NCBI GenBank assembly: GCA_955652395.1
Contig: CATPBJ010000072.1
Coordinates: forward strand, 1-32,674
Direction: 5' to 3'
DNA from: an uncultured Terriglobales bacterium
Lineage (GTDB): Bacteria; Acidobacteriota; Terriglobia; Terriglobales; Acidobacteriaceae
Length of the DNA: 32,674 nucleotides
In this document: positions 23,720-30,880 of the stretch, one piece after another
Numbering within the stretch: the first letter of the stretch is position 1
Layout of the letters: each line of letters opens with the position of its first letter
The notes under the pieces: model-generated
The model's database searches: none
Told to the model about the DNA's origin: nothing
The model's input: only the letters and a program-made list of their open reading frames with translations
Position numbers and translations under genes: made by a program

Positions 23720-24196
23720 GTCCCGCCTCTGGCGGAAGAAAGTTTGCAACAGCTCGGCGCAACGCCCGCCCAGGACGCCTGCTCTCACTTCCAGGCAGTG
23801 GTTCAGGCTGGGATGATTCAGGACCTGCATCACCGAACGGATGGCGCCCGTTTTAGGGTCATCGGCACCGTAAACCAAGCGCTTCAACCGGGCATGAACC
23901 AGAGCGCCGGCGCACATGGCGCACGGCTCAATTGTAGCAAACAGTTCGCAGCCTTCCAGGCGATGGTTGCCGATCGTGGCACCGGCCTGCCGCAGGGCGA
24001 CGATCTCAGCGTGCGCAGTGGGATCGGAATCGGTGAGGTTGCGGTTGCCGCCGCATCCGATGATTTTGCCCTCGCACACAACCACCGCGCCCACCGGAAC
24101 TTCTCCCGCCTCAAGCGCGCGCTGGGCCGCGCGCAGAGCCTCCTCCATAAACAATTCGTCCGACTTTACTTCGTCTGTACTGGAAAAAATATCCAT
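23660..24196 (-). CDS. tadA: tRNA-specific adenosine deaminase
   Basis: TadA deaminates adenosine-34 of tRNA-Arg(ACG) to inosine, letting one tRNA read three codons. The 178-residue protein has the zinc-binding deaminase motifs HAE (62-64) and PCAMC (91-95). GNHRLEGCELFATIEP and YGADDPKTGA are also as in the family. The body ends near LLQTFFRQRR. The remaining residues, DEKSSVVGPQSSTIDEFSDD, are coded by an intergenic-type mini-repeat (23650-23719), so the tail looks recently gained by read-through. The ATG at 24194-24196 lacks a clear ribosome binding site; the first 15 residues are outside the conserved fold. Confidence 0.95.
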   Translation of the reverse strand: MDIFSSTDEVKSDELFMEEALRAAQRALEAGEVPVGAVVVCEGKIIGCGGNRNLTDSDPTAHAEIVALRQAGATIGNHRLEGCELFATIEPCAMCAGALVHARLKRLVYGADDPKTGAIRSVMQVLNHPSLNHCLEVRAGVLGGRCAELLQTFFRQRRDEKSSVVGPQSSTIDEFSDD

Positions 24197-24249
24197 GCGC
24201 TCGATTGGTTACTCCACCAGATGGCTCGCCAAACCCGGCCAATCTTACC

Positions 24250-24400
24250 CCCCGAGGGTACCCCGTCCAATCCGCTTGGACGGGGGCGTTCTTCGGGGAC
24301 GAAGCCATGTCGTCAAGAAGATCCGAACACTCACCCTGTTCGGCTTTGTATTTCTGGGACGGACATCTCCGCCCAAGCGGAGCTTGGACGGGGCACCCTC
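24250..24400. repeat. Paired CTTGGACGGGG hairpins in the tadA upstream region
   Basis: CCCCGTCCAATCCGCTTGGACGGGG (24261-24285) is a perfect 10-base stem. A second unit (24371-24395), CGCCCAAGCGGAGCTTGGACGGGG, repeats the right half with a different left half. These two related units make up most of the 223 bases between tadA and the methyltransferase gene. Confidence 0.75.
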
Positions 24401-24419
24401 AAGAGCATGCTAGTTCGGC

Positions 24420-25235
24420 TCAAACCACGGTGGCGTGGACTTCCAGGTATTCGGCTTTTATTACGGTGTGGTTGGCGTCGCCTTGATTGTTGTCGCTCCA
24501 GTGCGCGGTGAGGTCGGCGGCCAAGGCGCGCTGTCCTGCTTCATCGAGGCGCGCAAATGTCACCTGGGTTGGCCCAAAATATTTTCTGAAGAAGGCCACC
24601 GTCTCGGACGGCGCAAAGGGGTAATCGAAAAGTAGTTCTCGCTTCTTCATATCAAGCCGCGCTTTTCCGCCCAGGCGTTCCGTGACCACCTTCTCATCTC
24701 CCCACAGCAAAGGCGAAGGCAGGCCGGGCGGTGGCGGCACGTGGCGGGCGGTGATCTTGAACATCTGTCCTACAAAGCCAGCCGGAGTCCAGTTGCCCAT
24801 GGCGATCAAGCCGCCGCGGCGGCAGACGCGGAGCAGTTCTGACGCCACTACCTCGGGCCGGGGAGCGAACATGGCTCCGAACATGGACAGTACCACGTCG
24901 AACCGGGCTGCGTCGTAAGGAAGCTTCTCCGCGTCTCCCTCGATGAATTCAATTTTCAGTTTTTCGGCGGCGGCGCGTTGGCGTGCTTGTTCCAGAAGGT
25001 TGGGGGCAATATCGAGGCCGATGACCTCCGCTCCCGCCCGGCCGGCGGGAATGGATTGATTCCCGGTGCCACAAGCCACGTCCAGCACCTTCGTCCCCCG
25101 CTTTAGATCAATCCGTTGGATGAAATCTTCCCCTCCTTGGGAATTCAGTTTTGCAATTTCTCCGAAGTCGCCCGCCATCCAAGTGGTTCGCAGGCGCTCT
25201 TTCAACTCCGCGAAACCGTCTGACAAAACCGCCAT
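24420..25235 (-). CDS. Class I SAM-dependent methyltransferase
   Basis: The 271-residue product has the SAM-binding motif VLDVACGTGNQ (residues about 50-60), the acidic EVIGLDIAPN, EGDAEKLPYD and a post-motif RVCRRGGLIAMGNWTP. The overall plan is that of UbiE-like and Methyltransf_11 enzymes. The substrate is unknown; the C-terminal half has no recognised specificity signature. CAGGAGGC sits four bases before the ATG, the best ribosome binding site in this part of the window. It is on the same strand as tadA and the upstream decayed gene, but repeats separate them. Confidence 0.9.
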   Translation of the reverse strand: MAVLSDGFAELKERLRTTWMAGDFGEIAKLNSQGGEDFIQRIDLKRGTKVLDVACGTGNQSIPAGRAGAEVIGLDIAPNLLEQARQRAAAEKLKIEFIEGDAEKLPYDAARFDVVLSMFGAMFAPRPEVVASELLRVCRRGGLIAMGNWTPAGFVGQMFKITARHVPPPPGLPSPLLWGDEKVVTERLGGKARLDMKKRELLFDYPFAPSETVAFFRKYFGPTQVTFARLDEAGQRALAADLTAHWSDNNQGDANHTVIKAEYLEVHATVV

Positions 25236-25318
25236 AGTTGCCTCCTGAGCAAAATGATGTTGAGAAAGTATACGGGAGGGGCACGTAGTCTCCCGGTTCA
25301 GCTATTTGATGTGATGGA

Positions 25319-25698
25319 CTACTGATCGGCGCCCACAATTTTGGTTTGCACGTGGGTGTGTTCGAAGGCCTTGTTTTCCAGTGAGATTGTCTTGTTGCAA
25401 CTGAAAAGGAAGAGAACGTGGATGCGAAATTCGCTGCCAGACTGGTAGGAAACCAGAGGACCGCGAAGCCGATACCGGGAAAGTCGGTACCCAGCAATGT
25501 CCGGACGCCGAACGGCAAGCGCCGCGACATCTTCGTAAACACGTAAATCGGCTGGAACTCCTGAGCGTCGATATAGGCCTCTCCGGCCCAATCTGTGTCC
25601 TCGTCGTCTTTGGGAGTGAATGCGATGTGGTAGCACTTCCGGCCCTTGAGGGTTTCATGGTCGATGACGAAGATCGAGATCAGGCGGAGCTTCGCCAT
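25319..25698 (-). pseudogene. Truncated and frameshifted remnant of a hypothetical protein
   Basis: The first frame reads DHETLKGRKCYHIAFTPK, then EDTDWAGEAYIDAQEFQPIYVF, FTKMSRRLPFGVRTLLGTDF and PGIGFAVLWFP before losing sense. The expected continuation, VSYQSGSEFRIHVLFLF, then ISLENKAFEHTHVQTKIVGADQ and a stop, is found in another frame. The two frames join near 25445-25450. I recall a lipoprotein-sorting-like acidobacterial family with this order of motifs and a further N-terminal domain, which is missing here. So the gene has lost its 5' part and gained a frameshift. An assembly error could explain the frameshift but not the missing N terminus. Confidence 0.7.
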
Positions 25699-25753
25699 AA
25701 GAACGCCTCAGAACATGTACAGACCTTGGAGGGCGGAAGTTCAGCCTGGTTGA

Positions 25754-25848
25754 CGGGGTGTCGCCGGGCATGGCGGAGCGTTGCTCCGCTGGGCAGGTGA
25801 GGACATTCTTCGCCTTCGCTCAAGGACAGGCTCTGCCCCTACGTGAGC
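25754..25848. repeat. Hairpin repeat block upstream of the decayed gene
   Basis: GCGGAGCGTTGCTCCGC (25772-25788) is a perfect hairpin. Next to it are GGACATTCTTCGCCTTCGCTCAAGGACAGG and GCTCTGCCCCTACGTGAG. Read on the minus strand the last part (CACGTAGGGGCAGAGCC) begins like family A. This whole 150-base gap is repeat. Confidence 0.6.
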
Positions 25849-25856
25849 AGTGGTTC

Positions 25857-27110
25857 CTAGCTTTCCATCTGGACTTGCAGCACTTCTCCGGGGAGGCGAA
25901 CCATCCTTGGCCTGCTGGAGGCTTTACTACGAGCGTCACGATGGTCGACTTCGCTTCGGCTGCGTTCTGACCTTGCGAATGGGGCGTCGTCGGCTTGCAT
26001 TCTTTCCATTCGGATTCCCAGGGTGCGCTCCAGCTGGTGCAGCTCGGAGCGCTGTTCCCGGGCGAAGAGGGTGGAAGCTACGCCCAGCTCGCCGGCGCGT
26101 CCGGTGCGACCCACGCGGTGGATGAAGTTTTCCGCGACCTCGGGCAGGTCGTAGTTGATGACGTGGGCGATGTCCTGCACGTGAATGCCGCGAGATGCCA
26201 GATCGGTGGCAACCAGAATGCGGTAGCGTCCCTGCTGAAATCCGGTCAGGGCCGCGGTACGCTGGGATTGCGACCGGTCACCGTGAATCATGGCGGCGGC
26301 AAAGCCTTCGCGATTCAGGTTCTTGGCCAGGCGCTCGGTACCGCGCTTGGTCCGGGCGAAGACCAGACAGCGTCCGGTTTCCTTCGACAGCAGACGGTGC
26401 AGCATCTCCTGTTTGCGGTCGGCGGCGACTTCGAAAGCCTGGACGCGCACGTTCTCCGACGGCTTCAGCGTAGAGCCGAAGGCCAGACGCACCGGGCTTC
26501 TGGTGTAGTCGCTGACCAGATGAGCGACCGACGCTTCGAGCGTGGCCGAAAAGCACATGGTCTGGCGATCTTTGGGCAAAACCTTGGCGATCCTGCGAAG
26601 CGCGGGCAGGAATCCCATGTCCAGCATGCGGTCGGCTTCGTCGAGAATCAGGACTTGAAGGGTCTGGAATGTGACCAGGCGGCGATCAAGAAAGTCTTCG
26701 AGGCGGCCGGGAGTAGCCACGACCAGGCGAGCTCCCCTGCGTAGCGCAGTCAATTGATTTCCTTCGGCCAGGCCACCCACAACCAGGGCCGCAGGCGACA
26801 ATTTTGTTCCGCGCAAGGCGTTGTACTGATCAACCACCTGCATGGCCAGTTCGCGAGTCGGGACCAGGACCAGCGCGGCGATTCCGGATTTTCCGGAATC
26901 CAGCTTTCCCGGCTGAAGCAGGCGCTCGATGATCGGGATCAGAAAGGCCAGTGTTTTACCGGTTCCAGTCTGAGCCGTGGCGAGCACGTCTTGGCCCGCG
27001 AGGGCTTGCGGGATGGCTGCGGCTTGCACCGGAGTCGGGATGAAAAAGTTAAGGGACGACAATCTCTCCTGGGTATAAGGGGAGAGAGGTAATTCCGAAA
27101 AACTCTGCAT
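25857..27110 (-). CDS. DEAD-box RNA helicase, RhlE type
   Basis: ATP-dependent RNA helicases of this group act in ribosome assembly and RNA turnover. The 417-residue protein has all motifs in order: Q (FIPTPVQ), I (ATAQTGTGKT, 44-53), Ia (VPTRELAMQV), Ib (TPGR), II (LDEADRMLDM), III (SAT), IV-V (ATDLASRGIHV) and VI (HRVGRTGRAG). A basic C-terminal tail follows, usual for RNA contact. The ATG at 27108-27110 starts MQSFSELPL, the standard beginning; the frame is open upstream but that is unlikely to be used. No good ribosome binding site precedes it. RhlE is the closest relative by pattern. Confidence 0.93.
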   Translation of the reverse strand: MQSFSELPLSPYTQERLSSLNFFIPTPVQAAAIPQALAGQDVLATAQTGTGKTLAFLIPIIERLLQPGKLDSGKSGIAALVLVPTRELAMQVVDQYNALRGTKLSPAALVVGGLAEGNQLTALRRGARLVVATPGRLEDFLDRRLVTFQTLQVLILDEADRMLDMGFLPALRRIAKVLPKDRQTMCFSATLEASVAHLVSDYTRSPVRLAFGSTLKPSENVRVQAFEVAADRKQEMLHRLLSKETGRCLVFARTKRGTERLAKNLNREGFAAAMIHGDRSQSQRTAALTGFQQGRYRILVATDLASRGIHVQDIAHVINYDLPEVAENFIHRVGRTGRAGELGVASTLFAREQRSELHQLERTLGIRMERMQADDAPFARSERSRSEVDHRDARSKASSRPRMVRLPGEVLQVQMES

Positions 27111-27545
27111 TATTGTTTTTTCTCTTTTTCTGTTGGCGGAAGCGATCGCGGCGCGCACACGAAGCTTCCGGGCGAGCAGCAACTAGCATTGCCAGTTTTA
27201 ATTACGCCGAAGACAAACGGAGGGAAATTAGGTGGGAATTCAGGTACAAACCAGAGCAACCGCACCACAACCGTGGTATCAGACGTAACATCAGTGTATC
27301 ACGAGCTCAAAGCTCGGGCCAAAGGCGGGCGAGGTGGCTGGGTAACTTTGGGGATGCGGGCAACCGATTCCCAAAATTGCTCTCTCCCAGCACAATTCCC
27401 GAAACCCCTGATTGTATTGCACAGCCGGGAGGGTATAAGGTTTGGGGCCTGCGAAGGGCCCCGCGGATTCACACGGTGCGCTTTAGCCAGGCGCGTCCGC
27501 TTCGTTCTGATAATGCACCTTAATAGTCGCCAGAGGAGAAAACAC
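27111..27545. other. Long divergent intergenic region between the helicase and LysM genes
   Basis: These 435 bases contain open frames in the forward direction (including a continuous one from 27189 into the LysM gene), but none looks like protein. GGGGCCTGCGAAGGGCCCC at 27444-27462 is a hairpin, and GATAATG at 27509-27515 is a possible -10. The size leaves room for a long leader of the LysM message, but no known RNA element was recognised. Confidence 0.5.
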
Positions 27546-27929
27546 ATGCCTGATCAATTTGAACAACTCAAGCAGAAATATCAACCGGTTCTGAACAAGA
27601 TTCAGCAGGAAGGGGCACAACTTCTGAACCTGAATCTGGATGGCAACCAGCTTTACCTGAAGGCCATCGCCGTCTCAGAGACCAGCAAGAACCGTATCTG
27701 GGATGCGATCAAGGCCGTCGATCCAAATTTTGCCGATCTGAAACATGACATCGAGGCCCAACCGGGTGCGCAGGATTACACGGTCCAGCCGGGTGACAAC
27801 CTCTCCAAGATCAGCAAGCATTTCTACGGCGACGCGAACAAGTATCTCGTCATCGCCAAAGCCAACAACCTGGACGATCCCGACAAGATCAAGGTCGGCC
27901 AGAAACTGGTGATTCCGGCCGCCGCCTAA
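27546..27929 (+). CDS. BON-like plus LysM domain protein (Kbp/YgaU type)
   Basis: The 127-residue product has no signal peptide. Residues 1-70 look like a BON-type domain (NLNLDGNQLYLKAIAVSETSKN). Residues 78-124 are a LysM domain: YTVQPGDNLSKISKHFYGDANKYLVIAKANN, then PDKIKVGQKLVIP. The order BON-LysM and the size match the cytoplasmic protein Kbp (YgaU) of enterobacteria, a potassium-binding protein. Most LysM domains bind peptidoglycan, but the lack of a signal peptide argues against that here. The ATG is preceded by AGAGGAGA. The start is not the 27189 frame opening, which has no site. Confidence 0.9.
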   Translation: MPDQFEQLKQKYQPVLNKIQQEGAQLLNLNLDGNQLYLKAIAVSETSKNRIWDAIKAVDPNFADLKHDIEAQPGAQDYTVQPGDNLSKISKHFYGDANKYLVIAKANNLDDPDKIKVGQKLVIPAAA

Positions 27930-27946
27930 GAACGGACCTCGGAGAT

Positions 27947-27984
27947 CGGACCTCAGCCCGACGGCGCAGGAAGGGCGAGGTCCG
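27947..27984. repeat. Inverted repeat after the LysM gene
   Basis: CGGACCTCAGCCC and GGGCGAGGTCCG form a stem with one unpaired base around GACGGCGCAGGAA. A further CGGACCTCGGAGAT copy lies just before it. There is no T-run, so it is a repeat rather than a standard terminator, though it could act as one. Confidence 0.65.
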
Positions 27985-28043
27985 ACGTCATCGGAGCCAC
28001 CGGGATCGACTGGAATCTATTCCTGGCACGGGAGGAAAACAGT

Positions 28044-28279
28044 ATGAGTCTGTTATGGACGTCGTCGGTGCCGTGGCGAAACTTATCATGCCGGGCAATT
28101 ATCCTGGTGGAATCATCGTCACCATGCTGATCGGCATCGCTGGATCGTTCGTAGCGACCTACGCCGGTCGCGCCATCGGCTGGTATCGGGAAGGACAAGC
28201 CGCAGGTTTCATCATGTCCGTCGTCGGGGCGATTGTGCGGCTTGGCATCTACCACTTGGTTAAACCCAAGACAGCATAA
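28044..28279 (+). pseudogene. GlsB/YeaQ/YmgE family membrane protein with an apparent frameshift at its start
   Basis: Small inner-membrane proteins of this family respond to stress. The body of 74 residues (28055-28279) fits it well: KLIMPGNYPGGIIVTMLIGIAGSFVATYAG, then AIGWYREGQAAGFIMSVVGAIVRLGIYHLV. The usual N terminus MSxxW is encoded, too, but in another frame: ATG AGT CTG TTA TGG at 28044 with GGGAGG eight bases before it. One base seems to be missing near 28059, which breaks the link between the two. A shorter start, ATG at 28055, keeps the body frame but is 19 bases from that site. So the gene is either mildly damaged, translated from the late ATG, or affected by a sequencing error. 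Confidence 0.65.
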
Positions 28280-28311
28280 GCGTCGGTTGCCTGACCGCAG
28301 CGCCGCAAAAG

Positions 28312-28398
28312 CAGCCGCGAAGCGGCGGAAGAATAGAGCCCAAGGCGTAAGCCCTGGGTACTCACACAAGACGATCTAGCTCCGAAGGAGCGAAAAGC
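28312..28398. repeat. Hairpin repeat family C, copy 2
   Basis: CCGCGAAGCGG, then CCCAAGGCGTAAGCCCTGGG, then GCTCCGAAGGAGC. Same order and spacing as the copy at 22338-22424, with different bases in the loops that keep the stems. It fills most of the gap before the metallopeptidase gene. Confidence 0.88.
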
Positions 28399-28465
28399 GC
28401 CAACCCCACACCCTCCGCGCTGATTCCACGTGGTGCGGGAAACAAAACGACTCGCGAGGCTAAAC

Positions 28466-29320
28466 ATGCGCTGGACACCCGGCGGAAGCAGCGATGACGT
28501 TGAAGACCGGCGCGACGACAGCGGCGGAGGCGGCTTCCGGCCCGGAGGCATACATCTCGGACTGGGCGGCATAGTCGTCCTGTTCATCCTTAGCCTGATT
28601 TTCAAGCGCGACTTTCTGTCTCTGCTGAGCACCGATACCGCAAGTACCGGCGGCACAGCGGTCAGTCAGCCCGATCCCGCCCGCGACCGGCAGGAAAAGC
28701 CCTTGGTGGACTTCGTGACCTTCGTCTTGAACGACACCCAGAACACCTGGAGCCAGGTCCTGCCAGCGCAGGGGACGCCATATCGCCACGCCAAGCTTGT
28801 CCTGTTTCGCGACGCCTACGATTCCGCATGCGGCATGGCGCAGTCCGCGACCGGCCCTTTCTACTGTCCTGAGGATGAAAAGGTTTATATCGATTTAGGC
28901 TTCTACGACGAACTGAAGCAACGCTTCGGCGCTCCGGGAGAATTCGCCGAGGCCTACGTGCTGGCCCACGAAATTGGACATCATGTGCAGAAACTCCTGG
29001 GCATCGAGGGCAAGGTGCGGGCGGCACAACAGCAAAACCCGCAGGCAGCCAACCAGCTTTCGGTCCGTCTGGAACTGCAGGCCGACTGCTTCGCCGGCGT
29101 CTGGGGACACTCCACGCAGCAGCGCAACCTACTGGACCCCGGCGACGTAGACTCAGGCCTGAAGGCCGCAGCCGCGGTCGGCGACGATCGTTTGCAGCGC
29201 ATGTCCCGAGGCACGGTAAATCCCGAGACTTTCACTCACGGGAGTTCTGCCCAGCGCACGGAGTGGTTTCAGCGCGGTTTTCAGGACGGGACGATTGCGG
29301 CGTGCAATACGTTCCAGTGA
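28466..29320 (+). CDS. ypfJ: Membrane-anchored neutral zinc metallopeptidase (YpfJ family)
   Basis: The 284-residue product has an N-terminal cytoplasmic part rich in glycine, then one transmembrane segment (about 31-46, LGLGGIVVLFILSLIF). A zinc peptidase domain follows, with HEIGH at 168-172 in YVLAHEIGHHVQ. The C-terminal half has QADCFAGVWGH, whose acidic residue is the likely third zinc ligand. This is the layout of the YpfJ family. Substrates are not known. The start at 28466 (MRWTPGG) has GCGAGG six to eight bases upstream; the frame is open 12 codons earlier without a better site. It is likely a single-gene unit, with a strong inverted repeat 14 bases after the stop. Confidence 0.92.
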   Translation: MRWTPGGSSDDVEDRRDDSGGGGFRPGGIHLGLGGIVVLFILSLIFKRDFLSLLSTDTASTGGTAVSQPDPARDRQEKPLVDFVTFVLNDTQNTWSQVLPAQGTPYRHAKLVLFRDAYDSACGMAQSATGPFYCPEDEKVYIDLGFYDELKQRFGAPGEFAEAYVLAHEIGHHVQKLLGIEGKVRAAQQQNPQAANQLSVRLELQADCFAGVWGHSTQQRNLLDPGDVDSGLKAAAAVGDDRLQRMSRGTVNPETFTHGSSAQRTEWFQRGFQDGTIAACNTFQ

Positions 29321-29697
29321 TGACGTGAGGCTGCCCCATCCTTTCGCGTTTCGTGCGAAAGGATGGGTGCGGACACCGCATGTGATCAACTCTCAAGGGG
29401 CGCGAACAAGCCGGCCTTCGGCTCGGTATCCAGACTCGGCAACACCTTTTAAAAATTTATTTACCTTTCATCGATTTCAACCCCTCCTCTGCATACGGTG
29501 CGTTAGCGCCACCCCTCATCCCCTGAACACACACTAGGGAGGTTGTATAAGACTTTTGCAACACTTGGGTCGGCTTGCATGCGTGGCCCTACCCACGCCG
29601 GAAGAAGAAGCGCGGCCCAACCGCTAGCGCCTCTTTGGTTGGGGCCAGGGAAGACAGTGCAGAGGTCCCCTCCGGGCAGCGCGCCGGGCGGGACAGA
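29321..29697. other. Repeat-rich intergenic region after the metallopeptidase gene
   Basis: About 380 bases without a gene I can support. It opens with the 13-base perfect stem at 29335-29367. The rest (A+T-rich around 29450-29475, then G+C-rich) shows no ribosome binding site or protein-like frame up to the decayed gene that follows. Confidence 0.55.
29335..29367. repeat. Perfect 13-base inverted repeat CCCATCCTTTCGC
   Basis: CCCATCCTTTCGC and GCGAAAGGATGGG flank GTTTCGT, 14 bases after the metallopeptidase stop. It could end transcription as an RNA hairpin, but it lacks a T-run. Confidence 0.85.
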
Positions 29698-30248
29698 AAG
29701 GGTAAACAACAGAGAGGCACTCGCAAACAGCAGGGAGAGTTGGCGGAAATGAGATTCATGCTTAAGCCGCGGGCAACCGATTTGGGGTGGCCAAGCCCTG
29801 GGGGGATAGCGAGCGTTACGACTTCGTCCTGGATTCCGGAGAACGATTCTGGCGCGTGCAGGTGAAGTCCACGAATGTGGGCCGCTCCGATCGCTACGCC
29901 ATTAACGCAACTTGCGGAAGCATCGGCAAAAAGAAGCCGTACACCGCGAAGCAAATCGACGTGCTCGTCGCCTACATTGTCGCGGAAGACGCGTAGTATG
30001 TGATTCCGGTTGCAGCCTTTACTCCCCGGATACATCTCATGTTCTATCCCAGGAGGAACGCTCGTGGTGGCCTCTAAGAACGGTATCGCGAGGAGTGGGA
30101 CTTGATGAAAGCAGAACCGGGCAATAGCGAACTCGCCAGCTCGCGAGCCCTGGGGCAACTGCTCGAGATAAATGTAGGCGCGAGCCTCCCGCTCGTGCGG
30201 CAGCAAGGCAAGCCCAGCACGTCGATCCGGACCAAACAGTTGGATTGA
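29698..30248 (+). pseudogene. Decayed group I intron-associated type PDDEXK endonuclease gene
   Basis: Two frames make one recognisable protein. Frame one gives GKQQRGTRKQQGELAEMRFM (from 29701). After a frameshift near 29775 the second frame gives VAKPWGDSERYDFVLDSGER, FWRVQVKST and AYIVAEDA. This matches the PDDEXK_5 family (D/E-x-K core in DFVLDSG...VQVKS) that often occurs alone in acidobacterial genomes. The second frame meets TAG at 29995-29997, where the family has Trp (TGG), and then continues WYVIPVAAFTP-like as YVIPVAAFTPRIHLMFYPRR. A second stop (TAA) replaces the codon for Tyr in GGLYERYREEWDLMK. It then runs to TGA at 30246-30248. So three lesions accumulated. The end is made of a family E repeat. 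Confidence 0.8.
30174..30200. repeat. Repeat family E, copy 1
   Basis: GTAGGCGCGAGCCTCCCGCTCGTGCGG. It matches, on the other strand, a stretch inside the ubiD-family gene (31788-31813), differing at about two central bases. Its arms GCGAG and CTCGTGC form a small hairpin. Confidence 0.75.
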
Positions 30249-30333
30249 CGCTGGCGATCCAGCACGGTACCTTTGGGGCGCCGTCACGACCATCGGGTTG
30301 CGAGGCAAGATGGCAAATTCATCGGAGGCCTCA

Positions 30334-30876
30334 GTGAAGAACCGGTTCGCAAAAACCTTACTCATCGCTGCCCTGCTCACGTCGACGGCATGGGCGCAAG
30401 GCTCTACAAAAATACTCAGTTCTTCCCAGGCGGTGCTGGAATTGTGGAACGACCTTGGCCGCAAGCTGATCGCCATGGCCGAGGATTTCCCGGAAGACAA
30501 GTACGACTTTAAACCAGTGCCGGCGCAGCGCAGCTTTGCCGAGCAATTGCTGCACATGGCCGGGTCGAACGATCTGTTCACGTCTGTCGCCAAGGGAGAG
30601 AAGCCGGTCGATGACGAGTCCCGCGCCCACTACAAGACCAAGGCAGACATAGTCGCCTACGTGAAGAAATCATTTGCCGATGGCGCCGCCGTCATCCAGG
30701 CAAAGGGCGATGCGGGAATGGCAAAGACCGTCGTGAGTTTCGAATCGCATGAAACTTTGCCTTTGCTGGACCTGGCGTACGAACTCATTGAGCATTCAGC
30801 AGAACATTACGGCCAGTTGGTGGTTTACTACCGGGTAGCAGGGCTGGTGCCGCCGGAGTCGAGGCCGCAGAAGTAG
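30334..30876 (+). CDS. Exported DinB-like four-helix protein
   Basis: The 180-residue product has a signal peptide (KNRFAKTLLIAALLTSTAWAQ) and a DinB/DUF664-type four-helix bundle. Conserved features are LWNDLGRKLIAMAEDFPEDKYDFKP, SFAEQLLHMAGSN with its metal-binding histidine, and ELIEHSAEHYGQLVVYYR with two more histidines. The fold is shared by bacillithiol and mycothiol transferases and by many proteins of unknown function. The start is GTG at 30334, with GGAGG five bases upstream and the signal peptide immediately after. ATG at 30310 in the same frame would spoil the signal peptide. It converges with the ubiD-family gene. Confidence 0.88.
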   Translation: MKNRFAKTLLIAALLTSTAWAQGSTKILSSSQAVLELWNDLGRKLIAMAEDFPEDKYDFKPVPAQRSFAEQLLHMAGSNDLFTSVAKGEKPVDDESRAHYKTKADIVAYVKKSFADGAAVIQAKGDAGMAKTVVSFESHETLPLLDLAYELIEHSAEHYGQLVVYYRVAGLVPPESRPQK

Positions 30877-30880
30877 GCGG

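Noticed and set aside
27189..27545. An upstream extension of the LysM gene
   Set aside because: The extra 119 residues have no protein pattern; AGAGGAGA before the ATG at 27546 marks the real start.
29589..30593. A 334-residue minus-strand open frame
   Set aside because: It runs antisense to the decayed nuclease gene and the DinB-like gene, has no ribosome binding site or recognisable motifs, and is explained by G+C-rich shadow reading.
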